DNA of 64,000 nucleotides from Entoloma clypeatum (lineage: Eukaryota; Basidiomycota; Agaricomycetes; Agaricales; Entolomataceae), in NCBI GenBank assembly GCA_963565915.1, contig OY751491.1:186001-250000 (forward strand), written 5' to 3'. The notes under the pieces are model-generated. The model was not told the DNA's origin. It did no database searches and saw nothing but the letters and a program-made list of their open reading frames with translations. Below are positions 1 to 10,539 of the stretch, one piece after another; positions within the stretch are counted from its first letter, which is position 1; every line of letters begins with the position of its first letter. Position numbers and translations under genes: made by a program.

Positions 1-91
1 AACTAGAACAGGGACTGAAATCTGTTAGCAACCAAAGACTGCTCTCTGACTCACAATCCAATTCACAGGACTTAGGTTAATCATTTACAGC

Positions 92-252
92 TAGTGTTGC
101 CTTGACTGGTCAGTCAGGCTTCAGCCCAGCATGGTCAAGGCTCATTCAGGGCTGTTGAATGACTGGACCGACTAGTGACAAGTCCTGACTAAGCCTTGAA
201 GAGGCTGGACCAAGTCTGCAAAATGCTGAACTGGCCAGTCCAGGCAACACTA
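92..252. mobile_element. hAT-like MITE, 161 bp, perfect 8-bp TSD
   Basis: The element opens TAGTGTTGCC and closes GGCAACACTA, and the inverted similarity runs about 20 bases inward (GACTGGTCAGT against ACTGGCCAGTC). The 8-mer TTTACAGC sits immediately on both sides (84-91 and 253-260). Eight-base duplications with TAGTG ends are the hAT signature. It has no coding capacity and must be moved by a transposase supplied elsewhere; none was found in the window. Its interior consists of variants of the CAGTC/GACTGG word seen in the larger related elements. Confidence 0.85.
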
Positions 253-358
253 TTTACAGCCCGTTCCTTGACTCGTTCAGCCGTCATCAATGCACCATCC
301 CCTGCCATCATTGGTATTGATAATTATCCACATTACTTTTAATGATTAAAAAACAACT

Positions 359-691
359 TCAAATTATGATAAAGGGTACCAACAATCCCGATTTCTTTAT
401 ACATTCTAGCCTGGCCTGGGGCTCTTGTAACTCTCCCCTTTGGAACCTCTGCTGCAGCAAGCATCTTTTCCTGTGTGGCAGGCTCTGTCTAAACCCTTGA
501 CACCAGCCCCTGATGCCACCTTTCTTGCAGCCCCTGACACAGCACTTCCACAGGTTCCTCACTGCACTAAGCCCACTCACGACATCAGCCCAAGACACCT
601 GCATCACTGCTTCCAGCCTGGCTAGAAGATAAGTAGGGTGGCGGCATTGGGGGCTCCATTTGCAATCGCCTCCATGATGAGCCCCAGCCAA
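359..691 (-). CDS. Unrecognised 110-residue ORF
   Basis: An open frame rich in Cys, Arg and Gly that ends exactly where a hAT-type terminus (TAGTGTTTAAAGG at 695) begins, and whose start is not a clear ATG. No family is recognised. It may be a scrap of a repeat rather than a gene. Kept only because it is the one long frame in this stretch. Confidence 0.2.
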   Translation of the reverse strand: MAGAHHGGDCKWSPQCRHPTYLLARLEAVMQVSWADVVSGLSAVRNLWKCCVRGCKKGGIRGWCQGFRQSLPHRKRCLLQQRFQRGELQEPQARLECIKKSGLLVPFIII

Positions 692-694
692 AAT

Positions 695-720
695 TAGTGT
701 TTAAAGGTCTGGTTTTTCCG
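695..720 (+). repeat. Orphan hAT-type left terminus
   Basis: TAGTGTTTAAAGGTCTGG matches the left ends of the TAGTG family found elsewhere in the window. No partner right end with a matching 8-base duplication was found; the next right end, at 3824, has different flanks. Probably a truncated element. Confidence 0.45.
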
Positions 721-727
721 TTTTTGT

Positions 728-870
728 AAATATCTCAACAACTACTGGATGGAATTTCATCATCCAAGAGATGACCCCCATTTATTTTAGCTGCCATTTG
801 CTTTTATGACATGTTGAAATATCTCAACAATGGCTGGGCAGAATCTTTTCATCCAAGAGAAGACCCCCAA
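728..870. repeat. Two-copy direct repeat, unit about 55 bp
   Basis: The segment beginning AAATATCTCAACAA occurs at 728 and again at 818, each followed by a CATCCAAGAGA and GACCCCC block. The copies differ by scattered substitutions. No function is evident. Confidence 0.65.
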
Positions 871-871
871 G

Positions 872-1062
872 CTGACTGTGGAAAGCAAGTCAGCACGGGA
901 GCGAAGTATACTAAAGGGGATGACGAAGTAATGTAATGAGTCAGACTGGGAATTGAAGGTTGCGAAGGTAGACATTAGACATAGTAAGCTCATAGGAGGG
1001 TGCCGAGTCAGGCCGATAAGTAAAAATGATGACATCGTCCACATACCGTAGAGTCCGTAACA
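872..1062 (+). repeat. Partial Gypsy LTR (same family as 59630-60031)
   Basis: Nearly colinear with the right half of the LTR at 59630-60031, in the same orientation, ending at the same GAGTCCGTAACA terminus. The left half is missing. Differences from the intact LTR are mostly transitions. It abuts a DIRS-like RT fragment directly, so one of the two was truncated by the other or by later deletion. Confidence 0.85.
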
Positions 1063-1068
1063 CACGAG

Positions 1069-1626
1069 ATCTTTGGTATCAGAGATTTATTTGGCTATTG
1101 CGACAACAACTATGGGGTCTGCAATGATGAAAGTGTAATTGTGTACATCCCGTATGGCTTGTCAATGCCTGCAAACCAAGCCCGACTGCTGCAACAATGG
1201 GACTTGTTAGGAATCCCCCACAAACCCGAAAAACAACTCAACAGTGATGTACTCACCATCATCGGCATTGAAGTCGATGTCAACCGCCTCACATTCACCC
1301 TCCCAGTTGCTGCCTGCGACAATTTGTTGAAAGAGCTTCGCACATTCTGTGCTCAATGCCGGAATCTGAAGACTGGGCGACCCACGGGGTTGGCCTCATT
1401 CCCCCTTTGGAGGTGGCAACAGCTTGCAGGCTGGCTCAACTGGTCTTTTAATGTCTACCCACTCCTGAAGCCCTGTGTCGCAAATATCTACCCCAAATTT
1501 AAAGAAAAGGGCCCTGATGACAAATTCTGGGTCAACAATGAAATAAGGAGTGACCTCACCTGGGCCATACAACACATGGAGTCCTCAAACGACGTACATT
1601 TGCTTGCCACCATTTCACAGAGGTGA
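1069..1626 (+). pseudogene. DIRS-like retroelement: reverse transcriptase / RNase H fragment
   Basis: The frame shows a degenerate RT active-site region (GYCDNNYG near 1096-1116, in place of a Y-x-DD type motif), followed by PANQARLLQQWD, IIGIEVDV and a WRWQQLAGWLNWSFNVYP block. This resembles the RT and early RNase H of DIRS-order retroelements, which copy RNA and integrate with a tyrosine recombinase. It stops at a TGA at 1624. Residues 1-60 of a typical RT core are missing because the preceding LTR scrap replaces them. A tyrosine recombinase in the same orientation follows directly, which supports the DIRS assignment. Assignment is from remembered family motifs, not a search. Confidence 0.65.
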
Positions 1627-1768
1627 CTCATGTTGTCCCTGGCCTTCACATTTGTGACTTCCAACCCCCTCCCGTGCAGCTGGGGCCTGCAGTATGAACA
1701 TCATCCCTTCCTGTCCATCCAGGCAGCCAGGACGCGCCGCTTGGACCTGCAATTGACTGATCTATGAA

Positions 1769-2526
1769 CGCACCTTGGCACTGGGCCAGACGATCGCCGC
1801 AGGAACATGGGGGTCCTATGGCTCCCACCTCAATTCATACCTCGAATTCATCTGCCTCCACAATCTCAATCCTTCTCCCACACCGGAAACCCTCAGTTTT
1901 TACACAATCTTCATGTCCCGCCACATCAAACCTGACTCTGTGACATCCTATATGTCAGGGATCTGCCACCAGCTCGAGCCATTTTTCCCTGACAGCTGAG
2001 CAAATTGTAACCACCCACTTGTGAAGCGCACATTGGCCAGTTGCAAGCGCCTTTATGGGCGGCCCGTGCACCAGAAACGTGCATTGACCATCCACAACCT
2101 CAAAATTATCATACACCACCATGGGGCATCCACTGCATATGATGACTTCCTATTCATCTCGATGTTACTGACCGGATTCTTCGCACTCATGTGTTTGGGG
2201 AGTTATGTGATCCCGACAATGCAGCCCTCTGTGACCCCTGCTGAACAATCTTCCAGTCCTCTGTCAAATTGTCCACTATGACCTACTCGTTTTTTCTACC
2301 GGGTCACAAAGCTGACCAGCTCTTCTTGGGGAACACGGTCATTGTCCCCCATAATGACGACATTTACAACCCTTTTTCCTGGTTCACCCATTACGTCTGT
2401 ACGCTCCTTGCAGAGCTGGGGACAAAACCATATCTCATCCAGGCCATTGGGTGCTGGCGGTCCAACACTTTCCAATGTTACATCCATAAGCACCCGGTCC
2501 TCTATCACGCCCTCATCTTCACATGA
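1769..2526 (+). pseudogene. DIRS-like tyrosine recombinase (integrase), decayed
   Basis: Three frame segments give a recognisable tyrosine recombinase: an N-terminal core-binding stretch (GTWGSYGSHLNSYLEFI), a central LLTGFFALMCLGSYV block, and a C-terminal IQAIGCWRSNTFQCYIHKHP block containing the probable nucleophile Tyr. In-frame TGA codons lie at 1997 and 2279, and a frame change near 2270 is needed to continue. The position that is normally the first catalytic Arg (ALLRLGEL-type motif) reads Cys, consistent with one C-to-T change, and the H-x-x-R segment appears deleted, so the protein would be inactive. Together with the upstream RT this is one broken DIRS-like element. Confidence 0.7.
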
Positions 2527-2973
2527 CGTCGTCGACCAAGTAGTGATTGCAGTTCATCCCTTCCTGTCCCATGCACCAGCGTGCCATGAGACACACTCCT
2601 TTTCATTCCCATATCATGCGCTCCTCTGCCGTGACATGGACACTTGCTTTCTTTTCCATGTTTCGTCTACCTAGATTCTTGACATCAAATTTTACAGACG
2701 CTTCGCCTCCTTTTTCTTCTCTTCCCATTTCCAAATGCATGGACAATTTCTATACCTTCCTTGTATCATATGTATCGCTTCTCTCATATCCTTTCTTCCC
2801 ATAGGATTTTTTTTAGCCCATCTTGTATGATACAAAAAGAATCAATTCTGCCGCTGGGGGGGTTGGGATCTGACCACAAGGTGGATTCCGACCCCACACA
2901 GTTTCTCCCTACTCTATCATCGCCTCTGCTAAGGCCGAGGATCGACAAATTGGGATACAACCAAAATAGCACT

Positions 2974-3364
2974 AGCCCCATTCAAAGTTGAGCTGCGACT
3001 TTCGTGGTTGCGGCCATGGTCGTGGTTTTGGTATCACATAAGCTAGAACTTGAGACTCCGCTTTTTGGCACGTCGTGATGCATTCGTGACATCGAAATGG
3101 TGCAAAGGACAATCTTTATGCATTGAAGTGTTGACAAGCTTCCTCAATGCTCTCGCATGGTGTAAAGATATTCTGGTAGAGCATAAGAGTGAGATAAGTG
3201 TGTATAACATGCTGTTGAGACTTTGGAGTTGTCGTGGTTGCGCATCCAAATGTCACATTTAGCTGCGATGTGCCGTCGGAGTCTCAAATTTGTAGCTTAT
3301 GTGATGCCAAAACCACAACCGTGGCCGCAACCATAAAAGTCATGGTTCAACTTTGAACGGGGCT
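2974..3364. mobile_element. Foldback MITE, 391 bp, about 90-bp TIRs, 3-bp TSD
   Basis: The left end AGCCCCATTCAAAGTTGA and the reverse complement of the right end (AGCCCCGTTCAAAGTTGA) match, and the inverted similarity continues about 90-100 bases inward at roughly 83%. ACT lies on both sides (2971-2973, 3365-3367). A related sequence at 19611-19640 carries the uninterrupted site (ATAGCACTGTAAAC), which confirms both borders and the 3-bp duplication. Three-base duplications fit PIF/Harbinger-type elements, but the superfamily is inferred. No ORF. Confidence 0.85.
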
Positions 3365-3367
3365 ACT

Positions 3368-3824
3368 GTAAACCCAGATACAAAAAAATAACACTGCAAC
3401 CATCCATATGTTTTAGCTATGTTTTCACCATGTTTTACTCAATTTTTAACCTTTGTGACTCTGAGCAAGAGTTTATATACAAGCTAGAAATGTATTCCAC
3501 TCAGTTGTAGCTTCAAAACAAGACTCGGACCGATAAAATTGGACTATAAGTATCTAGAATATTATGCAAATTACTGAAAAATCTCCAAAAATTGTAGAAT
3601 ATTAGGGGGGGTTGGAGGTGTATCCCAAAGGGCAAAAAGACTGGTCTAGATCTGTTTAGACTGGTCTTTTTGCAGTCTAAGTCAAAAAAAAAAACCTAGA
3701 CTGAACTGCAGTCTAAATTTTCTAAAATGTATAGACCTTAGACCGCGGTTCAGTCCAATGTGGTCTATTTTTCAGTTCAGTTCAGTCTAGTTCAGGTCTA
3801 TGTAGACTGAACCTTTGAACACTA
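3368..3824 (+). repeat. Right end of a hAT-like element (copy of 19631-20036)
   Basis: About 450 bases are colinear with 19631-20036, including the G-run near 3604 and the AGACTGGTC/GGTTCAGTCC subterminal words, ending GAACCTTTGAACACTA at 3824. The foldback MITE at 2974-3364 is inserted in it. The left end was not found. The sequence just right of 3824 (3833-3897) resembles 19450-19515, which lies on the other side of the repeat in that copy, so the copies are rearranged relative to each other. Confidence 0.65.
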
Positions 3825-4129
3825 AGGCAGATGTGCAATGTCTTTTGTAAGTGTGTTTACATTTATTTGATACATTTGATACACACATGAGGCATGTCCA
3901 AATGAGAGCAGGCTATTTGCCCTTGTTTGCTTTTGGCTGACTTTCTGGGCCAAACTCTTTGCCCAGTTCACCATCTGACTCTGATGCTCAAGCTGAAGCT
4001 GAATTTCTTAGCCTGCCCTCTCCATGGTGCCAGATAGTCTGTGCCCTTGCACTGCACTGAGCCTGTTTGTGTCCAAGGTTGGCCTCAAACCCCGCTCAGT
4101 GCTATAACAAGGGCGAAGTCCACCAGGCA

Positions 4130-4735
4130 GATGTTGAGGCACCCAGCAGAAACGGTTTGCTACAGACATTCCTCGTCCCAGGTGGCTATAACAGCCACAA
4201 TTAGCATCTCGTGCAAGCAAGAGATGTGAGGTCCATCGTGGATGGACAACAGGCAGCCTATGTACACTACAGCAAATGGGGTGTGAGATGCCTCTTGTCG
4301 AATAGACAGTCCTAGAGACATGCCGAGCCCAGAATTAAGCCTGTTGTTACACAGGGCCCCCTATGCATGACAGTCTCAAGGAGGCCTGTTGTACCCTACA
4401 AAACCTGTGTTATGAGAGGTGTTCCTCTATGCCAACCCCACCCCTCAGGCTCGCCTGCCACAACATGGCTATACCAGCCATGTTTAATCTCTCATGCAAG
4501 CAAGAGACGCCAGGCCTGTCGCCGCTGGACTTGGGCAAGCCCAAGAATGAACCCCCTTATTGCAAAGGCGGCCCTGACGACGACATTTGGAAGTCGACTA
4601 TTTGTACACTGGAAAAAAATGTGTCATAAGATGTGTCCCGCTACACCAACCCACCCCTCGGGCTCACCTGCCACAACATGGCTATACCAGCTGTGTTTAA
4701 CATCTCATGCAAGCAAGAGACATACTATTTCTACA
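4130..4735 (+). repeat. Three dispersed copies of a roughly 100-bp unit
   Basis: Blocks near 4130-4230, 4415-4515 and 4625-4725 share GGCTATAnCAGCC followed by CATGCAAGCAAGAGA. The second and third copies are closest, also sharing CTCACCTGCCACAACATGG-type sequence. Spacing is irregular (about 285 and 210 bases). No coding potential is recognised. Confidence 0.55.
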
Positions 4736-4739
4736 TAAA

Positions 4740-5590
4740 AATAGATGTTGTTCTACTAATAGAAGAGAAGGGGTTATATATATATTTAATATTTATATAT
4801 TGATATAAATATATTTTTTAGTAGAAAATTTATAAAAAATAATTAACAATAAACCATTAAAAATAAGTATCTATTATAAATTAAAGTAGTTCTACAAGTA
4901 GTACTACAATGTTCTATTTCTTAATTAATGATATTATTTTTTCTTCTACTTAATTAACTTCATATAAAAATATAATCATTATTAGTAGCTAGAGACCAAA
5001 ATCATTTGCAACCTCTGAGTGGATTGTGAGAACATATGCTTTTTCCACAATCAAATCACCAAAATTAGGCTAAAGATTGTGGCTGCATCTGGATTCAAGA
5101 GGTGTGGGAATTACATGTTAAAACAATGCAGTGTCAGATACAGGATAAAAACAGGTCCGACACATTCAAACAATGAATGAAGGAGAAAGCAATAGCTACA
5201 AATATAAGTCGTTTCATAAGATTTACATGTGTTCAGCATCTGAGATAAAGAAAGAATGAAGGTGGGGAGGAGAGAGGAATTCGTGCTCAAAAATTAGTGG
5301 TGCCTTGCAAGGCCTAGGGGCCTGAAAAATGGTGTTACTCTCGACCTTGACCCATCTTGACTGCCACTTGCATGCATGGCAGGAAATCTGAACCTTTTTG
5401 TCGTGTTCTTGGCCATGGAGGTTGAACGGGATGGATCCCAGATGGCAATCCTTTGTCGCACAGGCACTCCAAAGGTAACCAAAGGGGCGATCCACAGAAT
5501 GTATCACAATCTCCCTCACATGTCACATGTTAGGGCTTGGTGTTAGTGTCTGCTGTTAACTGGTTGGACTGGGATCATTATTGCCTCATA
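4740..5590. other. AT-rich stretch and unassigned sequence
   Basis: 4740-4985 is strongly AT-rich with runs of TATATA and TTAATTAA. 4986-5590 shows nothing I can assign. Confidence 0.5.
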
Positions 5591-5850
5591 TAGTATCATT
5601 CTGCTTGCAATTTCAGTGCTGTTTTGATGGCCCTGGAATTTGTAAGCAAATCCAAACATTCTGGTGTTGTCACATGTATTTAGTATCATTCTGCTCGCAA
5701 TTTTAGTGCAAGTTTGATAGAGCTGGAATTTATAAACAAATCCAAACAATCTGGTGTTTTCACATGTATATAGTATCATTGTGCTTGCAATTTTGATGCA
5801 AGATTGATGGAGCTAGAATTTGTCAACAATACCAAACAATCCCTAGTAAT
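5591..5850 (+). repeat. 90-bp tandem repeat, three units
   Basis: TAGTATCATT recurs at 5591, 5681 and 5771, exactly 90 bases apart. Each unit continues with TTGCAATTT, GGAATTT and CACATGTAT blocks. Units differ by scattered substitutions and the third decays after about 75 bases. Confidence 0.8.
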
Positions 5851-6045
5851 ATTCCAGTTCAGAATCATTGAGAATTCCTGTCACCTTCACCTTGTTGTCC
5901 CTTCACCCTTTCACCTTTGCTCTCACCTTTGCTCACCTTTTCTCTCACCGCACCTTCCCTATCTGCAATACTCTCAGATATCCCAGATCCCTTGCTGAGT
6001 AGAGGGCCAAGAAGACAGATGTTGGATGAAGGTCCAGCCTGCAGG

Positions 6046-6479
6046 TGTAAGGGCGACCTTACGATCCAAGACTCAAACTCAGATACTTGCAAGGGAGATC
6101 CAAAGTTTAGATTGAGCAGTCTAATAAGTAATACAACACATACCTTGCAAGGGAGATCCAAAGAGAAAGTTCTAAGGATTTCCCTGCAAGCTAGCTGCGA
6201 TAAATAGTAAAATGAGATATGAAATAAGAGATAAAACAAGACGCATGAATGATGAGCAATGATCGGGAGTAGCAATGAAGGATGAATGGAAACAAGATGA
6301 ATGATAGTACCTGTGATCCGACGTGCGGAGTAGCGGATGGGGGCGGAGTCGTCGGATGCGGAGAGGCGGATAAGATGTCGGAGACAGCGGATACGATCAG
6401 AGGACGTCGGAGATGGTGGAATAGAAAGGAAAGGAAGAAAGTGAAGGAAAAGTGAAAAGTGAAAGTGGTTGCCCTTACA
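6046..6479 (-). repeat. 3' LTR of Gypsy-1 (434 bp)
   Basis: Begins TGTAAGGGC and ends GCCCTTACA, giving 9-bp inverted termini with canonical TG...CA. It contains two copies of CTTGCAAGGGAGATCC about 75 bases apart and a block saturated with CGGA. Compared with the other LTR it has one 10-bp insertion and five transitions, four of them at CpG positions. Confidence 0.95.
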
Positions 6480-6492
6480 TCACCCCCCCTTC
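6480..6492 (-). other. Polypurine tract of Gypsy-1
   Basis: On the minus strand AAGGGGGGGTGA directly precedes the 3' LTR. This is the expected position and composition of the plus-strand primer for retrotransposon DNA synthesis. The pol stop codon (6491-6493) overlaps its start. Confidence 0.65.
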
Positions 6493-9400
6493 AAGGCACG
6501 GCGTCTCGACGTGTCAGGCGAAACGAGTCGAATATCACGGCGGCGATCCGCCGCGGAGCTCCCGGATGACGTCGGTAGAAGTTGCGGACTAGGCGCGGAG
6601 TGTGGACATTGTCTTCTGCTTCCCAGGAATTCTCTTCGTAGCCATATCCCTTCCATTTGACCAAGAATTGAAGCTTGCCTCAATGCAGTCGGCTGTCCAA
6701 GAGGTTTTCAACATCGTACTCTAATTCTTCTCCGACTACCGTCGGAGGCGGAGGAGAGCGGACTTGGCGTCGGAAAGGGTCGTCGGGAACTAGTGAAAGT
6801 TTGATGACATGGAATACTGGGTGAACACAGGACATGGAAGGGGGAAGGCGAAGTTCATAGGCATGTGTTCCGACAGGTCGGACCACTGGGAAAGGGCCTA
6901 TGTATCGATGTGGAAGCTTTTTTGTGGGTCAGGTGGTTTTGAGGTCTGATGAGTCTAAAAAGACCTTGTCCCCCGGGTGGAATGTTGGAGTGGTGCTCCG
7001 ATGCTGGTTGTAGTATCGCACCATGTCATCTTTTGCCTTTGTCAGTGCTGCGCGAGCCTCCTCTAGAGCAGACTTCATCCGCTGGCTGAAATCCGCTACC
7101 ACCTCGATCTCCGTCCGCTTCTCACGAGGTTCAAATCCCATGCGCGGATGGCGGCCAGTGTCAATGTAGAATGGAGTTTGATGTGTCGATGCGTGAACAT
7201 GGTTGTTGTATGCAAATTCAGCCATCGGAAGCCATTCGTCCCAATCGTCTTGACGTTCATTGACGAATAGGCGAAGGTATTGTTCTAATCCTTGATTGAC
7301 CCGCTCCGTCTGTCCGTCCGACTGCGGATGGTAGGCTGTCGAGGCAGCAACCTTAATGTTAAGCAGCCTGTATAGTTTGCGCGTGAACTTGGCGACAAAC
7401 TGTGGTCCTCGGTCGGAGACAATGGCCTCCGGTAGTCCGTGGAGTTTTCAGACATTTTCAACATAGGAGCGTGCAGTCCCAAGTGCGGAGATGTCGGAGT
7501 GCATCGGGATGAAGTGTCCCCGCTTCCCTACTGAGTCCACTACGACCATGATAGCGTCGTAGCCATGGGCTTCTGGTAGTTCAGTAATGAAGTCAACACT
7601 GGTTACTTGCCATCGCTCTGTGGGGACCGGTAGCGGATTGAGCTCTCCAGAGGGCGGAGTGCGTCGGACCTTGGTGCGGAGGCAAGGGTCGCATGTCTTG
7701 CAATATTGACCTATTAAATGGGACATGTGCGGCCACCAGTAATTGCGCGACACCAGTTCCAAGGTTTTCCACCGTCCAGGATGTCCGGCCACCGGAGTGT
7801 CATGGTGTTGTGTGAGGATCCGATGACGCAGTTGGGGATTGTTAGGAACATAGATATGATCCCTGAAGTAGAGCAAACCTTCCGCTTGCCTCCACTCCGC
7901 ACTATGGACGGAAGGGATTTGACAACCTCCGCCACACTATCTTCCAGTAACCCCTCTCGGATTCCCTGTCGGACCTGGCGGAGAACGTCGTGTTCTTCCC
8001 CTTGAACAGTTACCCCACGCATTGCTCGCACTGCAAACAATTCTGGTTGAAGAAGGATGATGTTTTCATTGTCCCGTGATCCGTCTCCGTGGTCCGCTTG
8101 TCGGGACAAAGTGTCGGACTTGCCCATTGACTTGCCAGGTCGATGGTGCATTTTGAAATCGAAACGAGCGAGGTATAAGGACCATCTAGCCTGTTGTCAA
8201 TTTAGTTTTTGAGCTGTCATGAAGTACTCAAGATTTTTGTGGTCCGTCCAAATCTCCACTGTCTTCTCCACTCCTTCAAGGAAGTGCCTCCATTCCTCCA
8301 ATGCGCGGACCACTGCCAACATCTCCTTGTCATAGATCTCGTAGTTGCGTTCCACCGGACTAAGGCTTTTGGAATAGAATGCGACAGGGTGCCACTTACC
8401 GTCCTCTGTTGGTTGGGACAGTACTGCTCCGGTTGCAAAGTCCGAGCTATCCGCTTCTATCCGCCACTTCTTTCCATGATCAGCTAAGACCAGGATTGGA
8501 GCGGATGTAATCCTCCGCTTCAACTCCGCAAATGCGGACACTTCTCCCTCCCTCCAAGACCAGAGGTGCCCTTTCTTTGTGAGCTCGAAAAGAGGGCGCG
8601 CGATGTCCGAAAACCCTTCAATAAAACGGCGATAGAAGTTAGTGAATCCCAGAAAGGACTGTACTTCTCGGACGTTTGTCGGAGCAGGCCACTCCGCGAC
8701 CCCCGCTACCTTCACCGGATCCATCTCTACGTGTCCTTGTTCAATAATAAGGCCTAGGTATTCAATGCGCGTTTGTTCAAACTCGCATTTCTCTGGTTTT
8801 AGATAGTGTTTGTGTTTGCAAAGTCGTTCCAGTACAATCCGTGTGACTCTTCAATGCTCCGCAAGGGTCTCCGTGAAGATGAGTATGTCGTCGAGGTAAA
8901 CACAGACTACACCTTCAGTGATAAGGTCCTGAAAGATCTCGTTCATCATAGTCTGGAATGTGGATGGACTATTAGTGAGGCCGAAGAACATCACCAATGG
9001 TTCATAGAGTCCGTGATTGGTCCGAAAAGCGGCCTTCCACTCGTCTCCGGGTTTTATCCGCACATTGTTGTAGCCCCAGCGGATGTCGAGCTTGGTGAAG
9101 TATTGAGCACGTTGAAGTTTATTGATCAGTTCAGATATGAGCGGAAGCGGATACTTGTTTTTGATAGTTTTGGAATTGAGTGACCGGTAGTCTTGTACAA
9201 GACGAAGCGAGCCATTCTTCTTCTTGATGTAGAATACCGGAGATGCCATCGGAGACTTGGAAGGGCAGATCCAACCAGTTGCAAGGTTTTCCTCCAAAAA
9301 CGCGTTGAGTTCCTTCTGTTCGTTCGGAGCAAGCGGATATACCTTACACCCCGCCAGAGAGGCGTCCGGAACAAGTTCAATGGCATGGTCCCAAGTCCGC

Positions 9401-10539
9401 TCTTCCGGTAAGGTGTCAAAAGAGGTCTTTGAGAATACGTCTTCGAAGTCAAACAAGTGGTCTGGTACAGAGTCGTGGAAAGATTTAGGTTTTTGGTTAC
9501 TGAGGAAGGCCTCCAATAGACATTGCGAGATATTGGATGAAGCACGGATGAACTCCGCCTCCGCGGGTACTGTTCCGACAAAAAGGCGGTCTCCCTCCTC
9601 AAACTCATCCTCTTCCTCATCGTTATCCGCTAACTCCTCCGCTTCCTCTCCTTCTGTGACATCCTCCACCCATGGGCCACGTGGAGCCTCCTCCTCTAGA
9701 CCGGACGTCGGAGTGGAACCCATCCGACAGGCTCGGATGCGGACTTGTTCAAACTTCCGCTCCTTTCGCTCTTGGGCTGCCTCCTGGTGGCATGTCCGAC
9801 ATCGTGCAGGACACCGGCTCATCTTCACTTCCCCTGATGTCCAATCTACCTCGGGGTTGTGTTCCTTGAGCCAAGTGAAGCCTAACACGATTTCTTGTTT
9901 TCCCAAACTTGTGACTGCAAGCTGGGTCCGTTCCGAGTGATCCTGGTAGCGGAGCACTACATCCAACACCTCCATTATTGCTCCGGCCTCGTTTGGAGTT
10001 CCGTCGATGTTGTATACTGGAATTGCGCGTTGTAGTTTTCGAGTAGAGAGTCGATGTTTCTCGACCAGAGTGCGTTCAATAAATGACCCTGTTGCCCCGC
10101 TGTCGAGTAAGGCCTTTTGTGATAGTGAGTCTTTGGTGTCGGTAGTTTCAAGAACTATGTCTAGTTCAATAGAATTGTCGGAGTGAGCGGAGGCGAGGAC
10201 ATATTGTTTTGGAAGCTGATGCTCCCATTTAGAGAGGCGAAGGCGGATGGGATTTGCGGAGTTGGGTGCGACTATGGGATCATTTGCAGGCTTAGAGATG
10301 GAGGGTATAGGATCATATTGTTCCATAAATAAGGCAGCATAACGATTTTTAGCAGACAACGAGGGCGCACTGTTCACTCGCTGTGGGGAGAAAAATCCTC
10401 CTGTCCTCCCTCCGACTCCGCAGACTCCGTGGGCGGAACGGAGTTGCCTTCCGCTGCGTCCTTGACCACGAGTTGTTCCATAACAAACTCGTCCTGCTCC
10501 TCCATTGTCATGAAGCGAACATCGAAGCGAAGGGGGCAT
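6491..10539 (-). pseudogene. pol: Gypsy-1 pol: protease, RT, RNase H, integrase, chromodomain
   Basis: Read on the minus strand, the first 562-residue segment (10539-8851) has the protease DSGATG at about residues 146-151 and the RT YLDD at 548-551. The frame continues through LGFTNFYRRF and an RNase H with Asp present (IEADSSD), then integrase: zinc-binding HHDTPVAGHPG...CKTCDPC, first Asp in SVDFITELP, second in SDRGPQF and Glu in TERVNQ. A chromodomain (FLVKWKGYGYEENSW) and terminal stop at 6491 follow. In-frame stops at 8851, 8197, 7448, 6929 and 6680 are all TGA. One frameshift lies near 7885. Without these it would be a full-length polyprotein with an intact catalytic set. Confidence 0.93.

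Noticed and set aside
695..3824. One long hAT-like element from 695 to 3824
   Set aside because: Termini are similar but flanks (GCCAAAAT and AGGCAGAT) do not match, and unrelated LTR and DIRS pieces lie between.
9257..9940. 227-residue Ser-rich plus-strand ORF
   Set aside because: Antisense shadow of Gypsy-1 pol, which has clear protease and RT motifs on the other strand.
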